Numbered from the stretch's first letter, positions 16,616-24,660 are shown. The stretch is 64,000 bases of DNA from Spirochaetae bacterium HGW-Spirochaetae-3 (GCA_002839315.1 PGXV01000012.1:62001-126000), one strand, 5' to 3'. The notes: generated by a model not told the origin, from the sequence alone. A program made the numbers and translations.

Positions 16616-17635
16616 CTACGCCCGGTCCCGGCCGCGGCTCAGGGAGAATTCCTTCGCGACCTCGGCCCGTACGGCGTCGAGCACGTCCCCGACGCCGACG
16701 CCGTCGGCCTCTGCCTCGAAATTGAGTATGACGCGATGCGCCGCGACGTCGGTCAGGAGATCGTCGACGTCGTCGAACGACGCGCTCGGGCGGCCGGACA
16801 TCGCGGCCTTCGTCTTGGCGGCCGAGTACAGGGCTATCGCCGAGCGCGGCGACGCCCCGTACAGCACGTACCTGCGGACGAGGTCCACCGGGGAACGGTC
16901 GGGATGGCTACTCTCGACGATGCGCGCGATGTACGACCGGACGCCGTCCGGGGCCGCGATATGGGGCGATAGCGCGCGCCACGAGGCGATAGCAGCGGAC
17001 GAGCGCTCGGGACCGGCCGCCGCGCCGGATTTCGTCGTCGCGGCCATATCCATGATGCCGAGCAGCGCGTGGAAATCGGGCATAGAGAACACGAGCTTCA
17101 TGAAGAAGCGGTCTATCTGCGCCTCGGGCAGCGGATAGGTCCCTTCCAGCTCTATGGGGTTCTGCGTAGCGATGACGAAGAACGGGTCGGGTAGCGGGTG
17201 CGCCTCGCCGAGGAACGTTACCCGTTTCTCCTCCATAGCCTCGAGGAAGGCCGACTGCGTTTTGGGCGTCGCGCGGTTTATCTCGTCGCCGAGCACGACG
17301 TTGGAGAATATCGGTCCGCGGTAGAACCGGAACGAGCGGCCGTTCGGCCCGTCCTCGAGCAGGTTAGAACCGATGATGTCGAGCGGCATCAGGTCGGGCG
17401 TGAATTGCACGCGGCTGAAACCGAGTCCGAAGAACTCGGCCCAGGTCTTGGCTAGCGTCGTCTTGCCGAGGCCGGGCGCTCCCTCCAGCAGGACGTTGCC
17501 GCCGGCGAGGAACGCGATGAAGAGACGTTCCAGCAGCTTGGGATAGCCGAGGACGCGGGTGCCTACGAAGGCGGTATAGTCTTCGTACAGTTCCTTGACG
17601 GACGCGAGGGATCGTTCGAATTCATCGGGTTGCAT
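16616..17635 (-). CDS. MoxR-family AAA+ ATPase
   Basis: A 339-residue AAA+ chaperone-like ATPase. Walker A 'EGAPGLGKTTLAK' (about residues 50-62), Walker B 'NVVLGDEINRATPKTQSAFL' and the following 'EAMEEKRVTF', sensor 'VIATQNPIELEGTYPLPEAQ' and 'DRFFMKL' are all intact. MoxR proteins are thought to mature or load metal-binding vWA proteins encoded nearby; here two vWA genes and a DUF58 gene are in the same operon. It overlaps the PrsW-like gene by 14 bases. Confidence 0.95.
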   Translation of the reverse strand: MQPDEFERSLASVKELYEDYTAFVGTRVLGYPKLLERLFIAFLAGGNVLLEGAPGLGKTTLAKTWAEFFGLGFSRVQFTPDLMPLDIIGSNLLEDGPNGRSFRFYRGPIFSNVVLGDEINRATPKTQSAFLEAMEEKRVTFLGEAHPLPDPFFVIATQNPIELEGTYPLPEAQIDRFFMKLVFSMPDFHALLGIMDMAATTKSGAAAGPERSSAAIASWRALSPHIAAPDGVRSYIARIVESSHPDRSPVDLVRRYVLYGASPRSAIALYSAAKTKAAMSGRPSASFDDVDDLLTDVAAHRVILNFEAEADGVGVGDVLDAVRAEVAKEFSLSRGRDRA

Positions 17636-18245
17636 AGATGCTCCAGTATCCGTACCGAATTGCCGTCGCCGCGGCGAGCGCCGCGAAGGCTATGACGTTG
17701 AGCGCCGTGCCGATGGCCGGCAGGGCGGGGAAGGGCGCGAGAGCCGCCGTTATATTGAAGGCGGCGTGCCAGCTCCAGGCGGCCAAGAACGACGCGGCGA
17801 CGGTTGCGATCCCGCGGCGCGACAGGCCGCGGCCCGGCTCCGCGAAGGGCGCCGTGACGAGCGCGTACAGGACGGCCGCGGAGGCGTGGATGGGTAGCGC
17901 GTAACCGAGTCGCCAATACGAGTCGAGCGTCGGGAACGCGGCCATGTACGAGGCGTTCTCCAGCGTCGCGACGACGCATGACGCGATCACGGCCAGGCTC
18001 GCCGCGCCAGGCTCCCGCCCGAGCCGACGTAGCGTCAGCGCAGCCGCAAGGGCCAGGCCGAGCCGGAGCGTCTCCTCGATGCCGGCGTTCATAGCGAGCG
18101 ACAGCCATTCGGGCGAGACGGACAGCGAAGGCGCAACGGCTCCCTCGCACAGGCGCATGGCGTACCAGAGCGCGACGCCCGCCGCGGCCGCGAGCGAGAC
18201 GCCGAGGACGGACCGTATCGCCGCCAGCGTCGACGCGCGCGTCAT
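17622..18245 (-). CDS. PrsW-like intramembrane metalloprotease
   Basis: A 207-residue membrane protein with about seven hydrophobic segments. The four PrsW/CPBP-type motifs appear in order: 'GIEETLRLG' (about 55), 'ATLENASYM' (about 92), 'PIHASAAVLYAL' (about 117) and 'SWHAAFNI' (about 157), giving the EE, E, H and H residues expected to hold zinc in the membrane. In Bacillus PrsW does site-1 cleavage of an anti-sigma factor. Here it is embedded between structural-looking genes and MoxR with ATGA and 14-base overlaps, so it likely acts on a cluster product. Proteolysis is inferred. Confidence 0.75.
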   Translation of the reverse strand: MTRASTLAAIRSVLGVSLAAAAGVALWYAMRLCEGAVAPSLSVSPEWLSLAMNAGIEETLRLGLALAAALTLRRLGREPGAASLAVIASCVVATLENASYMAAFPTLDSYWRLGYALPIHASAAVLYALVTAPFAEPGRGLSRRGIATVAASFLAAWSWHAAFNITAALAPFPALPAIGTALNVIAFAALAAATAIRYGYWSIYATR

Positions 18246-19387
18246 TCCGCGGCCTCCGAGCCGAAGGCCCTCCGCCAGGATTCTTCAGCGCGCGCTATGC
18301 CTGGATTCGCCGTAGAGCCTATGGCCACCCGGGCCTCGAACGATACGTAGAACCGGGCGATAAACTCGGCGACCATTTCTGCTGAGGGCGCGTCGCCCAG
18401 TATCGTTTCCCTGCCCGAGGTCTCGGCCAGCTGCCGTTCGAAGCGCGTCCGATAGTCGACGAGGGGGCTGGCGTCTATGGCGCTTCCGGAACCTTCCCAT
18501 CCGGGGGCGCGCGCCTCGCCCGCGGAGTCCCTGCCCGCGACCTCGCCTCCGTCGTCGGCCGGTTCCCCTCCTTCGGACGAAGCCGTGCCCTTGCCGGTCC
18601 CGGTCCCGCGGATAGCGACGTCCATCTTCCGTTCCGCCCGCTCGTCGCCGTTCGAGCGGCCTGATTCCGTAGCTTCCTCCTCTTCGCCGCCGTCGGCGGC
18701 GAAGACGGGCTTGGCGAGCGCGTCTTCTTCCTGCGAGCCGGATCCCGCGTACCGCCTCTCGCCGGGAGCCCCGCGATCCGCCTCCGGGAAGCCGGTCGTT
18801 CCCGGCGCGACAAGATCGCGGGAACCGTCGTCGTATATTTCGGCTCGCTCGATGACGATATCGGGCATCTGCTTGACGGGATACGACAGCGATACGCCGC
18901 AACCGGAACGAATCGACGCGATCTGCGCCGCCATGAAGGATACGGCGGCGAATGCGAAGAGGCCGACGACGACGCCGCGGGCCGCCCTCGAGGGGCGCGG
19001 CCTTCCCGGACCGTTCAGCGCGGCTATCGACAAGGCCTCGGCGGCCCTCGTCTCCAGCATGCGCTCCGCCGGCCCTCCGGAGTAGTCGAGCCACGACTCT
19101 ACCGCGGCTTCGCGATCGGATCGCCTGACGGCTTCGAGCGCCCAGGCCGGCCTGAACGGGAAGGCGATGAAGGCCGGCAGCGAGCCTAAAGCGGCCATCA
19201 GCACGATATGAAAGGATAGGGCCGAAGGCCTGAGACGAGAATCCAGCAACGCGACCGATACCAGTAGCGAGGATCCCCAGACGGCCAGGGCCGTAGCGAG
19301 CCATGCGGCGAAGCGGAAGGCCATACGCTTCGACATATCGGACAGAGCGAGGATACGGACCCTGACGCGAGCGTCCTTGCTCGTCAC
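18242..19387 (-). CDS. Membrane protein with long disordered segment, unknown
   Basis: A 381-residue protein from a GTG start that overlaps the previous stop (GTGA) and has GGAGGAG 4 bases upstream. Two membrane segments near the start (about 22-43 and 55-75) and a third at about 142-162, then a stretch of some 140 residues rich in Gly, Glu, Asp, Ala and Arg ('GTGTGKGTASSEGGEPADDG'), and a helical C-terminus ('MVAEFIARFYVSFEARV...ESWRRAFGSE'). No family recognised. The low-complexity part could be a flexible tether or a protease target. Position inside the MoxR operon suggests a structural role. Confidence 0.6.
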   Translation of the reverse strand: MTSKDARVRVRILALSDMSKRMAFRFAAWLATALAVWGSSLLVSVALLDSRLRPSALSFHIVLMAALGSLPAFIAFPFRPAWALEAVRRSDREAAVESWLDYSGGPAERMLETRAAEALSIAALNGPGRPRPSRAARGVVVGLFAFAAVSFMAAQIASIRSGCGVSLSYPVKQMPDIVIERAEIYDDGSRDLVAPGTTGFPEADRGAPGERRYAGSGSQEEDALAKPVFAADGGEEEEATESGRSNGDERAERKMDVAIRGTGTGKGTASSEGGEPADDGGEVAGRDSAGEARAPGWEGSGSAIDASPLVDYRTRFERQLAETSGRETILGDAPSAEMVAEFIARFYVSFEARVAIGSTANPGIARAEESWRRAFGSEAAE

Positions 19388-19857
19388 CGGCTCCTCCTGT
19401 CGCGGGCGAGCAGCGACGCCGCGACGACGAGGACGGAGATCGACACGCCTCCCCACTGGTACGATAAGAACGCGAGCGCGAGCCCGGGGCCCGCGCCTAC
19501 GGCTATCGCGGTCGCCGTACGCAGCCTCGTCGACGCCCGGGCCGTTGTCGCGGCGAGCGTCGAAGCGCTAGCGGCGGCGGCGGCCGTAGCTATCGCGAAA
19601 AGCCATGGGAGCGTCGGGACCGGGGAGAACGCCGCGAGCGCGTAGGACGAGAACGGCATGGCCGAGGCCAACGCGGCGGCCGTCCCCCACGGGCTCAGCC
19701 CGGCGACGACGGCGACGGCGGCGGCCCAGGCTAAAGGCAGGCCGCCCGAGACTAGCGGCGCCACGGCGTCGTCGAGCCCGGCCGGCAGGATGAAGGCGAG
19801 CGCCAGGAGCGGCGCGACTTCGATGGCGGCTATCAACGGAGAGAACGACCTATTCAT
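19384..19857 (-). CDS. Small polytopic membrane protein, unknown
   Basis: A 157-residue protein, almost all hydrophobic with about five membrane segments and many Ala/Gly/Leu; ends in 'LLARDRRSR', a cytoplasmic positive tail. The ATG at 19857 is chosen (it overlaps the previous gene by 8 bases); a longer frame would add Arg/Pro-rich residues. No motif recognised. It is one of three unknown membrane genes between the large vWA gene and the PrsW-like gene. Confidence 0.6.
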   Translation of the reverse strand: MNRSFSPLIAAIEVAPLLALAFILPAGLDDAVAPLVSGGLPLAWAAAVAVVAGLSPWGTAAALASAMPFSSYALAAFSPVPTLPWLFAIATAAAAASASTLAATTARASTRLRTATAIAVGAGPGLALAFLSYQWGGVSISVLVVAASLLARDRRSR

Positions 19858-20869
19858 GGAGCCCCCACGCGGACATGAACGGCGCGGGCGCCAGTAGGAA
19901 GCCGCCATCGGCGTCCATGATGACGAGAGGAGGACGCCTGAACCGTATCCTCCGGTAAGCGTCGAAGGCCGAGACGGGCACGGCGGCCGTTAACGGCGAT
20001 CGGACGCTGATTATCCGTAGCCCGGATTCCTCGACTCGTGCCGTGTCCCATGATATGGCCAGGTAGTCTTCGCCGTCCGTTTCGATGCGAACCAGGTTCT
20101 GTCCCGCGACAGCGGTCTCCTCTGCCGTTTCCCGTATCGCGACCGAATACAGTTCCGCCGGGGCTCTTCCGACCGAGTACGCCGCTATCGTGGCTACGAA
20201 CGCTACTATAGCCGCCGTCGCGACGGCCTGCCTGCCTGCGGCTCCCTCGGTAGCCATGCCGCGACCGCGCAGTATCCGCTGCCGGGCAACGAACGCGATG
20301 ACGCTTACCGTCCACAGCGTCAGGATAGCCAGAGGGAGAGCCCGTCTACCCGCGGCGAACAGGTCGGAGAGCGCCATACGCGCGAATTCTTCCGGCGCCA
20401 GGTCGGCGATTCCCTCGGCGTGGACCGCCTGTCGCCCGGAACCGAGAGGCATCAGCCTGAACGGGAACTCGAGCGCCTCTAGCGCGGCGGCCTCGGGCTC
20501 GAGTCCGGTAGCGGCGCCGGTTCCGTCGAAGCGCGGCCGAGCCCGGGCGACGAGCGCGAACCCGTCGCCGTCGCTTCCTTCGAACGATAGCGACGCGAGT
20601 TCCGGCCAGGCGTAATAGCGGACGTCCAGCGAGTCGGCGTAGCCGAGCCTCGTCTCGAACAGCAGGTAGCGTTCCCCGTCGAGGCCGACACCGTATACCC
20701 TCGCCGGGCCTGAAATACCGCGGCGGCACGAGACGGTCGCCGCGTTGAACGCGTACGGCGCTGTGCCGGCCATGGCGAAGGCGGCCGGCGAGGCGGGTTC
20801 CGCGTACGCGGGCGGGGCGGTAAAGGCCGCGATGGTCGTCAGCGCGAGGAAGAGCGTCGCCTTGCTCAT
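19850..20869 (-). CDS. Exported/membrane protein of the MoxR cluster, unknown
   Basis: A 339-residue protein whose ATG at 20869 overlaps the previous stop (ATGA). A signal peptide (MSKATLFLALTTIAAFTAPPAYAEP) is followed by a periplasmic domain of about 150 residues with beta-rich character, two membrane segments (about 185-203 and 223-242), and a C-terminal domain of about 95 residues ('LVRIETDGEDYLAISWDTARV...FRRPPLVIMDADGGFLLAP' in part). The plan resembles BatD-like proteins, which have an N-terminal periplasmic part and later membrane segments, but it is much shorter, so I leave it unassigned. Confidence 0.55.
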   Translation of the reverse strand: MSKATLFLALTTIAAFTAPPAYAEPASPAAFAMAGTAPYAFNAATVSCRRGISGPARVYGVGLDGERYLLFETRLGYADSLDVRYYAWPELASLSFEGSDGDGFALVARARPRFDGTGAATGLEPEAAALEALEFPFRLMPLGSGRQAVHAEGIADLAPEEFARMALSDLFAAGRRALPLAILTLWTVSVIAFVARQRILRGRGMATEGAAGRQAVATAAIVAFVATIAAYSVGRAPAELYSVAIRETAEETAVAGQNLVRIETDGEDYLAISWDTARVEESGLRIISVRSPLTAAVPVSAFDAYRRIRFRRPPLVIMDADGGFLLAPAPFMSAWGLHE

Positions 20870-22980
20870 CTCTTGAGCCTTAGCATCAGCGTGATGCATA
20901 GCGACAGCGTGAAGAAGGCTACGAGCCAGGGTGCGCCGCCTCGCGGAAGGATCCAGAAAGGCGTTCGGTACGCCTGGGCCGCGGCCGCCGAATCGCTCGG
21001 CGCCGCGCCGGCGGTACCGTTCATGTATAGAGGGAATCGGGCTATCGTACGCCCCCTGTCCTCGACGAGGGCGGTATAGCGACCCGGCCGAGGCCTTCCC
21101 AACGCAGCGTGGAACATGCCGGGGCCTACCTCGATGAATCGAGATTCAAAGACGATACGACCGCCTGAGTCCGCGAGAGCTACGCGCGGCGATAGCAGGT
21201 AGTCGGCGTCTATCGATAGCGACAGGCCGTCCGCCGTCTCGGTTACGGTCGCCGACGGAGGCCGTTCCGAGAATAGCCCGCCCAGGACCGCGGCGATAAC
21301 CGAGAGCGTCCCGGGACGCTCGAGGAATTCCTTGTCGTAGTTTCCGTAGACGTCGCTCGCGAAGACGAGCGTAGACCTGGTTCCCTCTCGCCTGGTCGCG
21401 AATAGCGGGTCGCCCGCCTCGCTCGAGAAGAAAGCCACCGCGTCGGGCTTCGGGCCAAGGCGGGCCATGCCGTAGACGCTGCCCGCGGCCTCGCCCGCAA
21501 TGTCGACGACTCCTGTCTTCTCGGCGGCGAAGATGGTTCGCGAGACGCTTTTCCTGTCTTCTATTATAAGCGAAGGCACCTCGGTCGCGTCCTTGACCCG
21601 GTAGAATCGTCCGCCGGAGCCCGCGGCTATCCTGGTAAGCAACGCCTTGTCGTATTCCGCCCCGACGGCCATCGCGGAGATGGCTATGCCCGAACGGAAC
21701 GCCCTGGCGGCGAGCGCGTCGAAATCGGCCGGAGCCGTGATCCCGTCGGATACGATAACGATGCGCTTCTCGGGGAGGTCGGACGCTTCCAGCGCCGCGA
21801 TGCATTCGACAAGGGCAGGGTAGAGCCTCGTGCCGCCGCCGGCCCGTAGCGGCGCCAGGCTACGCCGCGCGTCGAGGTCGGATACCGGCGCCGGCGGATA
21901 GAGCCAACGGGCCTCCTCGTCGAAGAGTACCAGGCCGGCCACGTCGCTCGGCTTGAGGTTGCCGACTAGCTCGAGGCCCACGGCCTTGGCGAGCGACAGC
22001 TTGTCGCCGTACATGGAACCCGATACGTCTATGGCGACGGCCATGGCGACGTCCGGCAGTCTGGATAGCGACCGAGGTGACAGCTCGACGGGCAGGAGCT
22101 CCTCTATGGACGGACAGTCTCCCGGCTTGCCTATATCGGACGAATCGACGACGACGAGCAGGCTGCCGGCGCCGCGCCCGACGTACTCGGCTATGGCCGC
22201 GGCCGCCCCGCCGTCGAGTCTCGCGAGGACGGGGCCGTCGAGCACGAGCAGCTCGTAGCCGTATAGCCCGACCTGGAGCAATTCGTCGTAGGGGATCTTC
22301 CGCACCGGGAATAGAGCCTCGATGACGCTCCTCGCGTCCTGGCGGTCGCTGGCCATCAGGATGCGCGGTTCGCCGAAGTCGGGCGAAATTACGGTCAAGC
22401 CCGAGTCGGGAGTCGCGCCGCCCGCTTCCACGGTGACGACCGTCTCGCTTCCGTATCCTGCTATCGGTAGCCGTACCCTGCGGTCGATCGGAGCGGCGTC
22501 GGCCGCGAAGGCGGTCCTCCCGTCGACCCGCGCCAGTACGGAACCGGTCGCCGACGCGGCGTCGAGGAGCAGGGTAAGCGCCGATGGCGAACCGTCGCCG
22601 GATATCCGTAGTGAATAGGCGGCGATCGTCTGCGACGTCAGACGCTGGCCCGATCTCTCTAACGACACCGGCATGCCGGTGGACGCGTAATGATCCTTCG
22701 CCGCGATGACGTCCTCGAGCGATGGTGGGGCGTCGGAAAGGACGCGAACCGTTCCGAACCGATCCGAGGAGTCCCTCAGAATGGCGCTCATCGTCGATCC
22801 CGGCTCATGGTATTTCGCGCTAGGCGCGAGGAAGCGGGGTATGGGCAACGGCAGGCGGGCCGCGTAGGCGGCGAGGCAGAGTAACGGTACGGCGAATGCG
22901 GCGAGGAGCGCGGGACTTCGAAGAAGATGTGGGGCTCGGTCTCCGCGCGTACCGTTCTTTTCGCCCTTGTGGATCGTCAT
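20866..22980 (-). CDS. Large membrane-anchored vWA-domain protein
   Basis: First gene of the cluster, about 704 residues. One N-terminal membrane segment (about 27-45) and one at the C-terminus ('LVAFFTLSLCITLMLRLKR'). The vWA domain is intact: 'VAIDVSGSMYGDK' (about residue 330) with DxSxS, 'GGGTRLYPAL' giving the Thr, and 'RIVIVSDGITAP'. Around it are beta-rich regions, and a glutamine-amidotransferase-like stretch 'YELLVLDGPVLA' (about 245) as in related large BatA-type proteins. Start ATG 22980 lacks a ribosome site but lies right after a good promoter. Likely faces the periplasm. Confidence 0.75.
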   Translation of the reverse strand: MTIHKGEKNGTRGDRAPHLLRSPALLAAFAVPLLCLAAYAARLPLPIPRFLAPSAKYHEPGSTMSAILRDSSDRFGTVRVLSDAPPSLEDVIAAKDHYASTGMPVSLERSGQRLTSQTIAAYSLRISGDGSPSALTLLLDAASATGSVLARVDGRTAFAADAAPIDRRVRLPIAGYGSETVVTVEAGGATPDSGLTVISPDFGEPRILMASDRQDARSVIEALFPVRKIPYDELLQVGLYGYELLVLDGPVLARLDGGAAAAIAEYVGRGAGSLLVVVDSSDIGKPGDCPSIEELLPVELSPRSLSRLPDVAMAVAIDVSGSMYGDKLSLAKAVGLELVGNLKPSDVAGLVLFDEEARWLYPPAPVSDLDARRSLAPLRAGGGTRLYPALVECIAALEASDLPEKRIVIVSDGITAPADFDALAARAFRSGIAISAMAVGAEYDKALLTRIAAGSGGRFYRVKDATEVPSLIIEDRKSVSRTIFAAEKTGVVDIAGEAAGSVYGMARLGPKPDAVAFFSSEAGDPLFATRREGTRSTLVFASDVYGNYDKEFLERPGTLSVIAAVLGGLFSERPPSATVTETADGLSLSIDADYLLSPRVALADSGGRIVFESRFIEVGPGMFHAALGRPRPGRYTALVEDRGRTIARFPLYMNGTAGAAPSDSAAAAQAYRTPFWILPRGGAPWLVAFFTLSLCITLMLRLKR

Positions 22981-22990
22981 GGTTCGCACT

Positions 22991-23019
22991 ATTCTAGTAC
23001 GGTATCGGAACGGGGACAA
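22991..23019 (-). promoter_or_regulatory. Sigma70-type promoter of the MoxR/vWA operon
   Basis: On the minus strand TTGTCC (23014-23019) and TAGAAT (22991-22996) are 17 bp apart. Transcription would start near 22984, only about 4 bases before the ATG at 22980, so the message would be nearly leaderless. No ribosome site is present upstream of that ATG, which fits. Confidence 0.55.
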
Positions 23020-23060
23020 GAAAAACCGCTCCGCCAATCCTGGCAACAAGGACGCTTCGC

Positions 23061-23528
23061 ATGGATAGTAATGGATTGCAGCCCTTCTTCGACGCCGCCG
23101 GCGCCGTTTTCTCCCAGATGTTCGGCATCGACGCCAAGGCGGCGGCTCCCCGCGCGCTTGAAGGCGCCGAGAGCCATGAGTGGGAGATTTCCGGGCTGCT
23201 CGGCATAGCCGGGACCGCGCAGGGCGTCGTGGCCATGCGCTTTACCCTCGCGACCGTCGACGCGCTCCTCAAGGCTTCGGGAGTCGAGACGAGCGGCGAG
23301 CAGGACCGGCTAGCTACTGCGTCGGGGCTCGTCGCCGAGATGACGAACATCGTCTCGGGCAACGCCATAGGCGAATTCCCGGGGTTGAACCTGGAGATAT
23401 CGCCGCCCGTCGTGATCAAGGGCAAGAATCACCAGATCACCTGGCCGAAGATAGCCCCCGTAATCGCCACCGTATACGCTACGAAGCTAGGCGCCTTTGA
23501 GTTGGCCGTATGCTTCAACGGGAAATAG
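23061..23528 (+). CDS. cheX: CheX-type chemotaxis phosphatase
   Basis: A 155-residue protein of the CheC/CheX/FliY family, which removes phosphate from CheY-P. The key motif is 'GLVAEMTNIVSGNAIGEF' (about residues 93-110) with the Glu and Asn that act in catalysis (E-x2-N), and 'GTAQGVVAMRF' gives the beta strand before it. CheX is the usual CheY phosphatase in spirochaetes. No other chemotaxis gene is nearby. It is followed by the his leader 41 bp after its stop. Confidence 0.85.
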   Translation: MDSNGLQPFFDAAGAVFSQMFGIDAKAAAPRALEGAESHEWEISGLLGIAGTAQGVVAMRFTLATVDALLKASGVETSGEQDRLATASGLVAEMTNIVSGNAIGEFPGLNLEISPPVVIKGKNHQITWPKIAPVIATVYATKLGAFELAVCFNGK

Positions 23529-23532
23529 CGGC

Positions 23533-23560
23533 TTGACGAGCTTAGCCGATTGGATGTAGT
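23533..23560 (+). promoter_or_regulatory. Probable his operon promoter
   Basis: TTGACG (23533-23538) and TGTAGT (23555-23560) are 16 bp apart, a fair sigma70 match. The start of transcription would fall near 23567, two to three bases before the leader-peptide ATG at 23570. It lies just after the cheX stop. Confidence 0.45.
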
Positions 23561-23578
23561 GTTACTCCGATGAGTAAC
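23561..23578. promoter_or_regulatory. 18-bp perfect dyad over the his leader start
   Basis: GTTACTCCGATGAGTAAC: 7-bp arms around CGAT, with the leader ATG starting in the loop. It overlaps the predicted transcription start, a place typical for repressor operators, but could also fold in RNA. No regulator gene is beside it. Confidence 0.5.
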
Positions 23579-23653
23579 AAGCGATCGATACGGATTAACC
23601 ATCTCCATCATCACGGCCACGCCTACGCGGTCACGATGATCGTTATACCCTAG
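23570..23653 (+). CDS. hisL: Histidine leader peptide (attenuator)
   Basis: A 27-residue open frame, ATG to TAG, reading MSNKRSIRINHLHHHGHAYA and then VTMIVIP. Codons 11, 13, 14, 15 and 17 are His: five His in seven codons, directly before the his operon. Such a run is the hallmark of ribosome-stalling leader peptides that sense charged tRNA-His. There is no ribosome site; the likely transcript starts about three bases upstream, so it may be read as a leaderless message. The His codons lie in one arm of an RNA hairpin (23607-23640) and the stop codon touches the next one. Confidence 0.88.
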   Translation: MSNKRSIRINHLHHHGHAYAVTMIVIP

Positions 23654-23670
23654 GTTCCCGAAAGGGAACC
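23607..23670 (+). promoter_or_regulatory. Two hairpins of the his attenuator leader
   Basis: Hairpin one pairs 23607-23612 with 23635-23640 and, after a 2x2 mismatch, GGCC with GGUC; its 5' arm holds the last His codons. Hairpin two is a perfect GGTTCCC-GAAA-GGGAACC (23653-23670) starting at the leader stop codon. I could not settle by eye which segments form the alternative antiterminator. Confidence 0.6.
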
Positions 23671-23683
23671 GAACGGAACGACA

Positions 23684-23715
23684 CGCCGGCCGCCATGGCC
23701 GGCGTTTTCGTTTTT
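23684..23715 (+). terminator. Intrinsic terminator of the his attenuator
   Basis: CGCCGGCC (23684-23691) pairs perfectly with GGCCGGCG (23697-23704) around a 5-base loop, followed by TTTTCGTTTTT. It stands 76 bp before hisG and 31 bp after the leader stop, the normal place for a his attenuator. Stalling at His codons should prevent it from forming. Confidence 0.85.
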
Positions 23716-23790
23716 CCAGGGCTTTCGGGCCTTCGCGAGACGGACGCGGCCACGGGCGGCCAGGCTTCTATCTCGGAAGGAGCGAACGAT

Positions 23791-24660
23791 ATGGAACGTA
23801 AAGACGGGAATCTACGCCTGGCATTGCCCAAGGGCCGCATGCAGGAGGGCGTCCTGCGTCTCCTCTCGGAGGCGGGTATCGATATGAGGGCCGCCGAGCG
23901 GGACTATAGACCGGCCGCGGGCATCGACGGGCTCGACGTAAAGGTGCTCAAGCCCCAGAACATCATAGAGATGCTCGACGTAGGAAGCCGCGACCTCGGT
24001 TTCGCCGGGGCCGACTGGGTGGCCGAGCTCGGCATAGACCTCGTGGAGGTGCTGGATACCGGCCTCGATCCCGTACGCCTCGTGGCGGCCGCCCCGGCGT
24101 CTATACTCGAGGCGGGCAGGCTGCCCGCGCGTCGCCTCGTCGTAGCGAGCGAATACGAAGGTATAGCCAGGCGCTGGATAGCGGAGAAAGGCGTCGACGC
24201 GGAGTTCGTGCGCTCGTACGGAGCGACCGAGGTATTCCCGCCCGAGGACGCGGACTGCATCGTCGACAACACCGCGACCGGCTCGACGCTACGGGCCAAC
24301 GGCCTGGCGATCGTCGACGACGTGATGCGCTCGACGACGCGGCTGTACGCCAACAGGCGCGCGATGGAGGATCCGTCGAGGCGAGAGCGCATCGAGTGGT
24401 TCGCGATGCTGTGCGGTAGCGTACTCGCCGCGCGCGTACGCGTCATGCTCGAGGTCAACGTCGACGCGGAACGGCTCGAGGGGCTCATCGCCATATTGCC
24501 AGCGATGAAGGAGCCGACCGTGTCGAGGCTCATTGGCGACGCGGGCTTCGCCGTCAAGGTCGCCGCCCCACGGGCGTCATTGCCCTCGCTCCTTCCGGCC
24601 ATCCGCGCCAAGGGCGGAACGGGCATCATCATCACCCAGCCCTCCCAGATAGTGCCATGA
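23791..24660 (+). CDS. hisG: ATP phosphoribosyltransferase, long form HisG
   Basis: First enzyme of histidine synthesis: ATP plus PRPP to phosphoribosyl-ATP. The ATG at 23791 follows GGAAGGAG by 8 bases; an upward extension of the frame runs through the attenuator and is rejected. The 289-residue protein has 'LRLALPKGRMQEG' at the start, 'ADCIVDNTATGSTLRANGL' with the PRPP loop, and a C-terminal ACT-like domain of about 80 residues ending 'GIIITQPSQIVP', which marks the long form that works without HisZ and binds histidine for feedback control. The stop overlaps hisC (ATGA). Confidence 0.95.
   Translation: MERKDGNLRLALPKGRMQEGVLRLLSEAGIDMRAAERDYRPAAGIDGLDVKVLKPQNIIEMLDVGSRDLGFAGADWVAELGIDLVEVLDTGLDPVRLVAAAPASILEAGRLPARRLVVASEYEGIARRWIAEKGVDAEFVRSYGATEVFPPEDADCIVDNTATGSTLRANGLAIVDDVMRSTTRLYANRRAMEDPSRRERIEWFAMLCGSVLAARVRVMLEVNVDAERLEGLIAILPAMKEPTVSRLIGDAGFAVKVAAPRASLPSLLPAIRAKGGTGIIITQPSQIVP

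Noticed and set aside
19387-19456. Upstream extension of the 381-residue gene in the MoxR cluster
   Set aside because: The extra residues are Arg-rich and overlap the previous gene; the GTG at 19387 has GGAGGAG and a GTGA overlap.
23695-23790. Upstream extension of hisG through the attenuator terminator
   Set aside because: The extension would start in the terminator loop; ATG 23791 has GGAAGGAG at the right distance and begins as HisG should.
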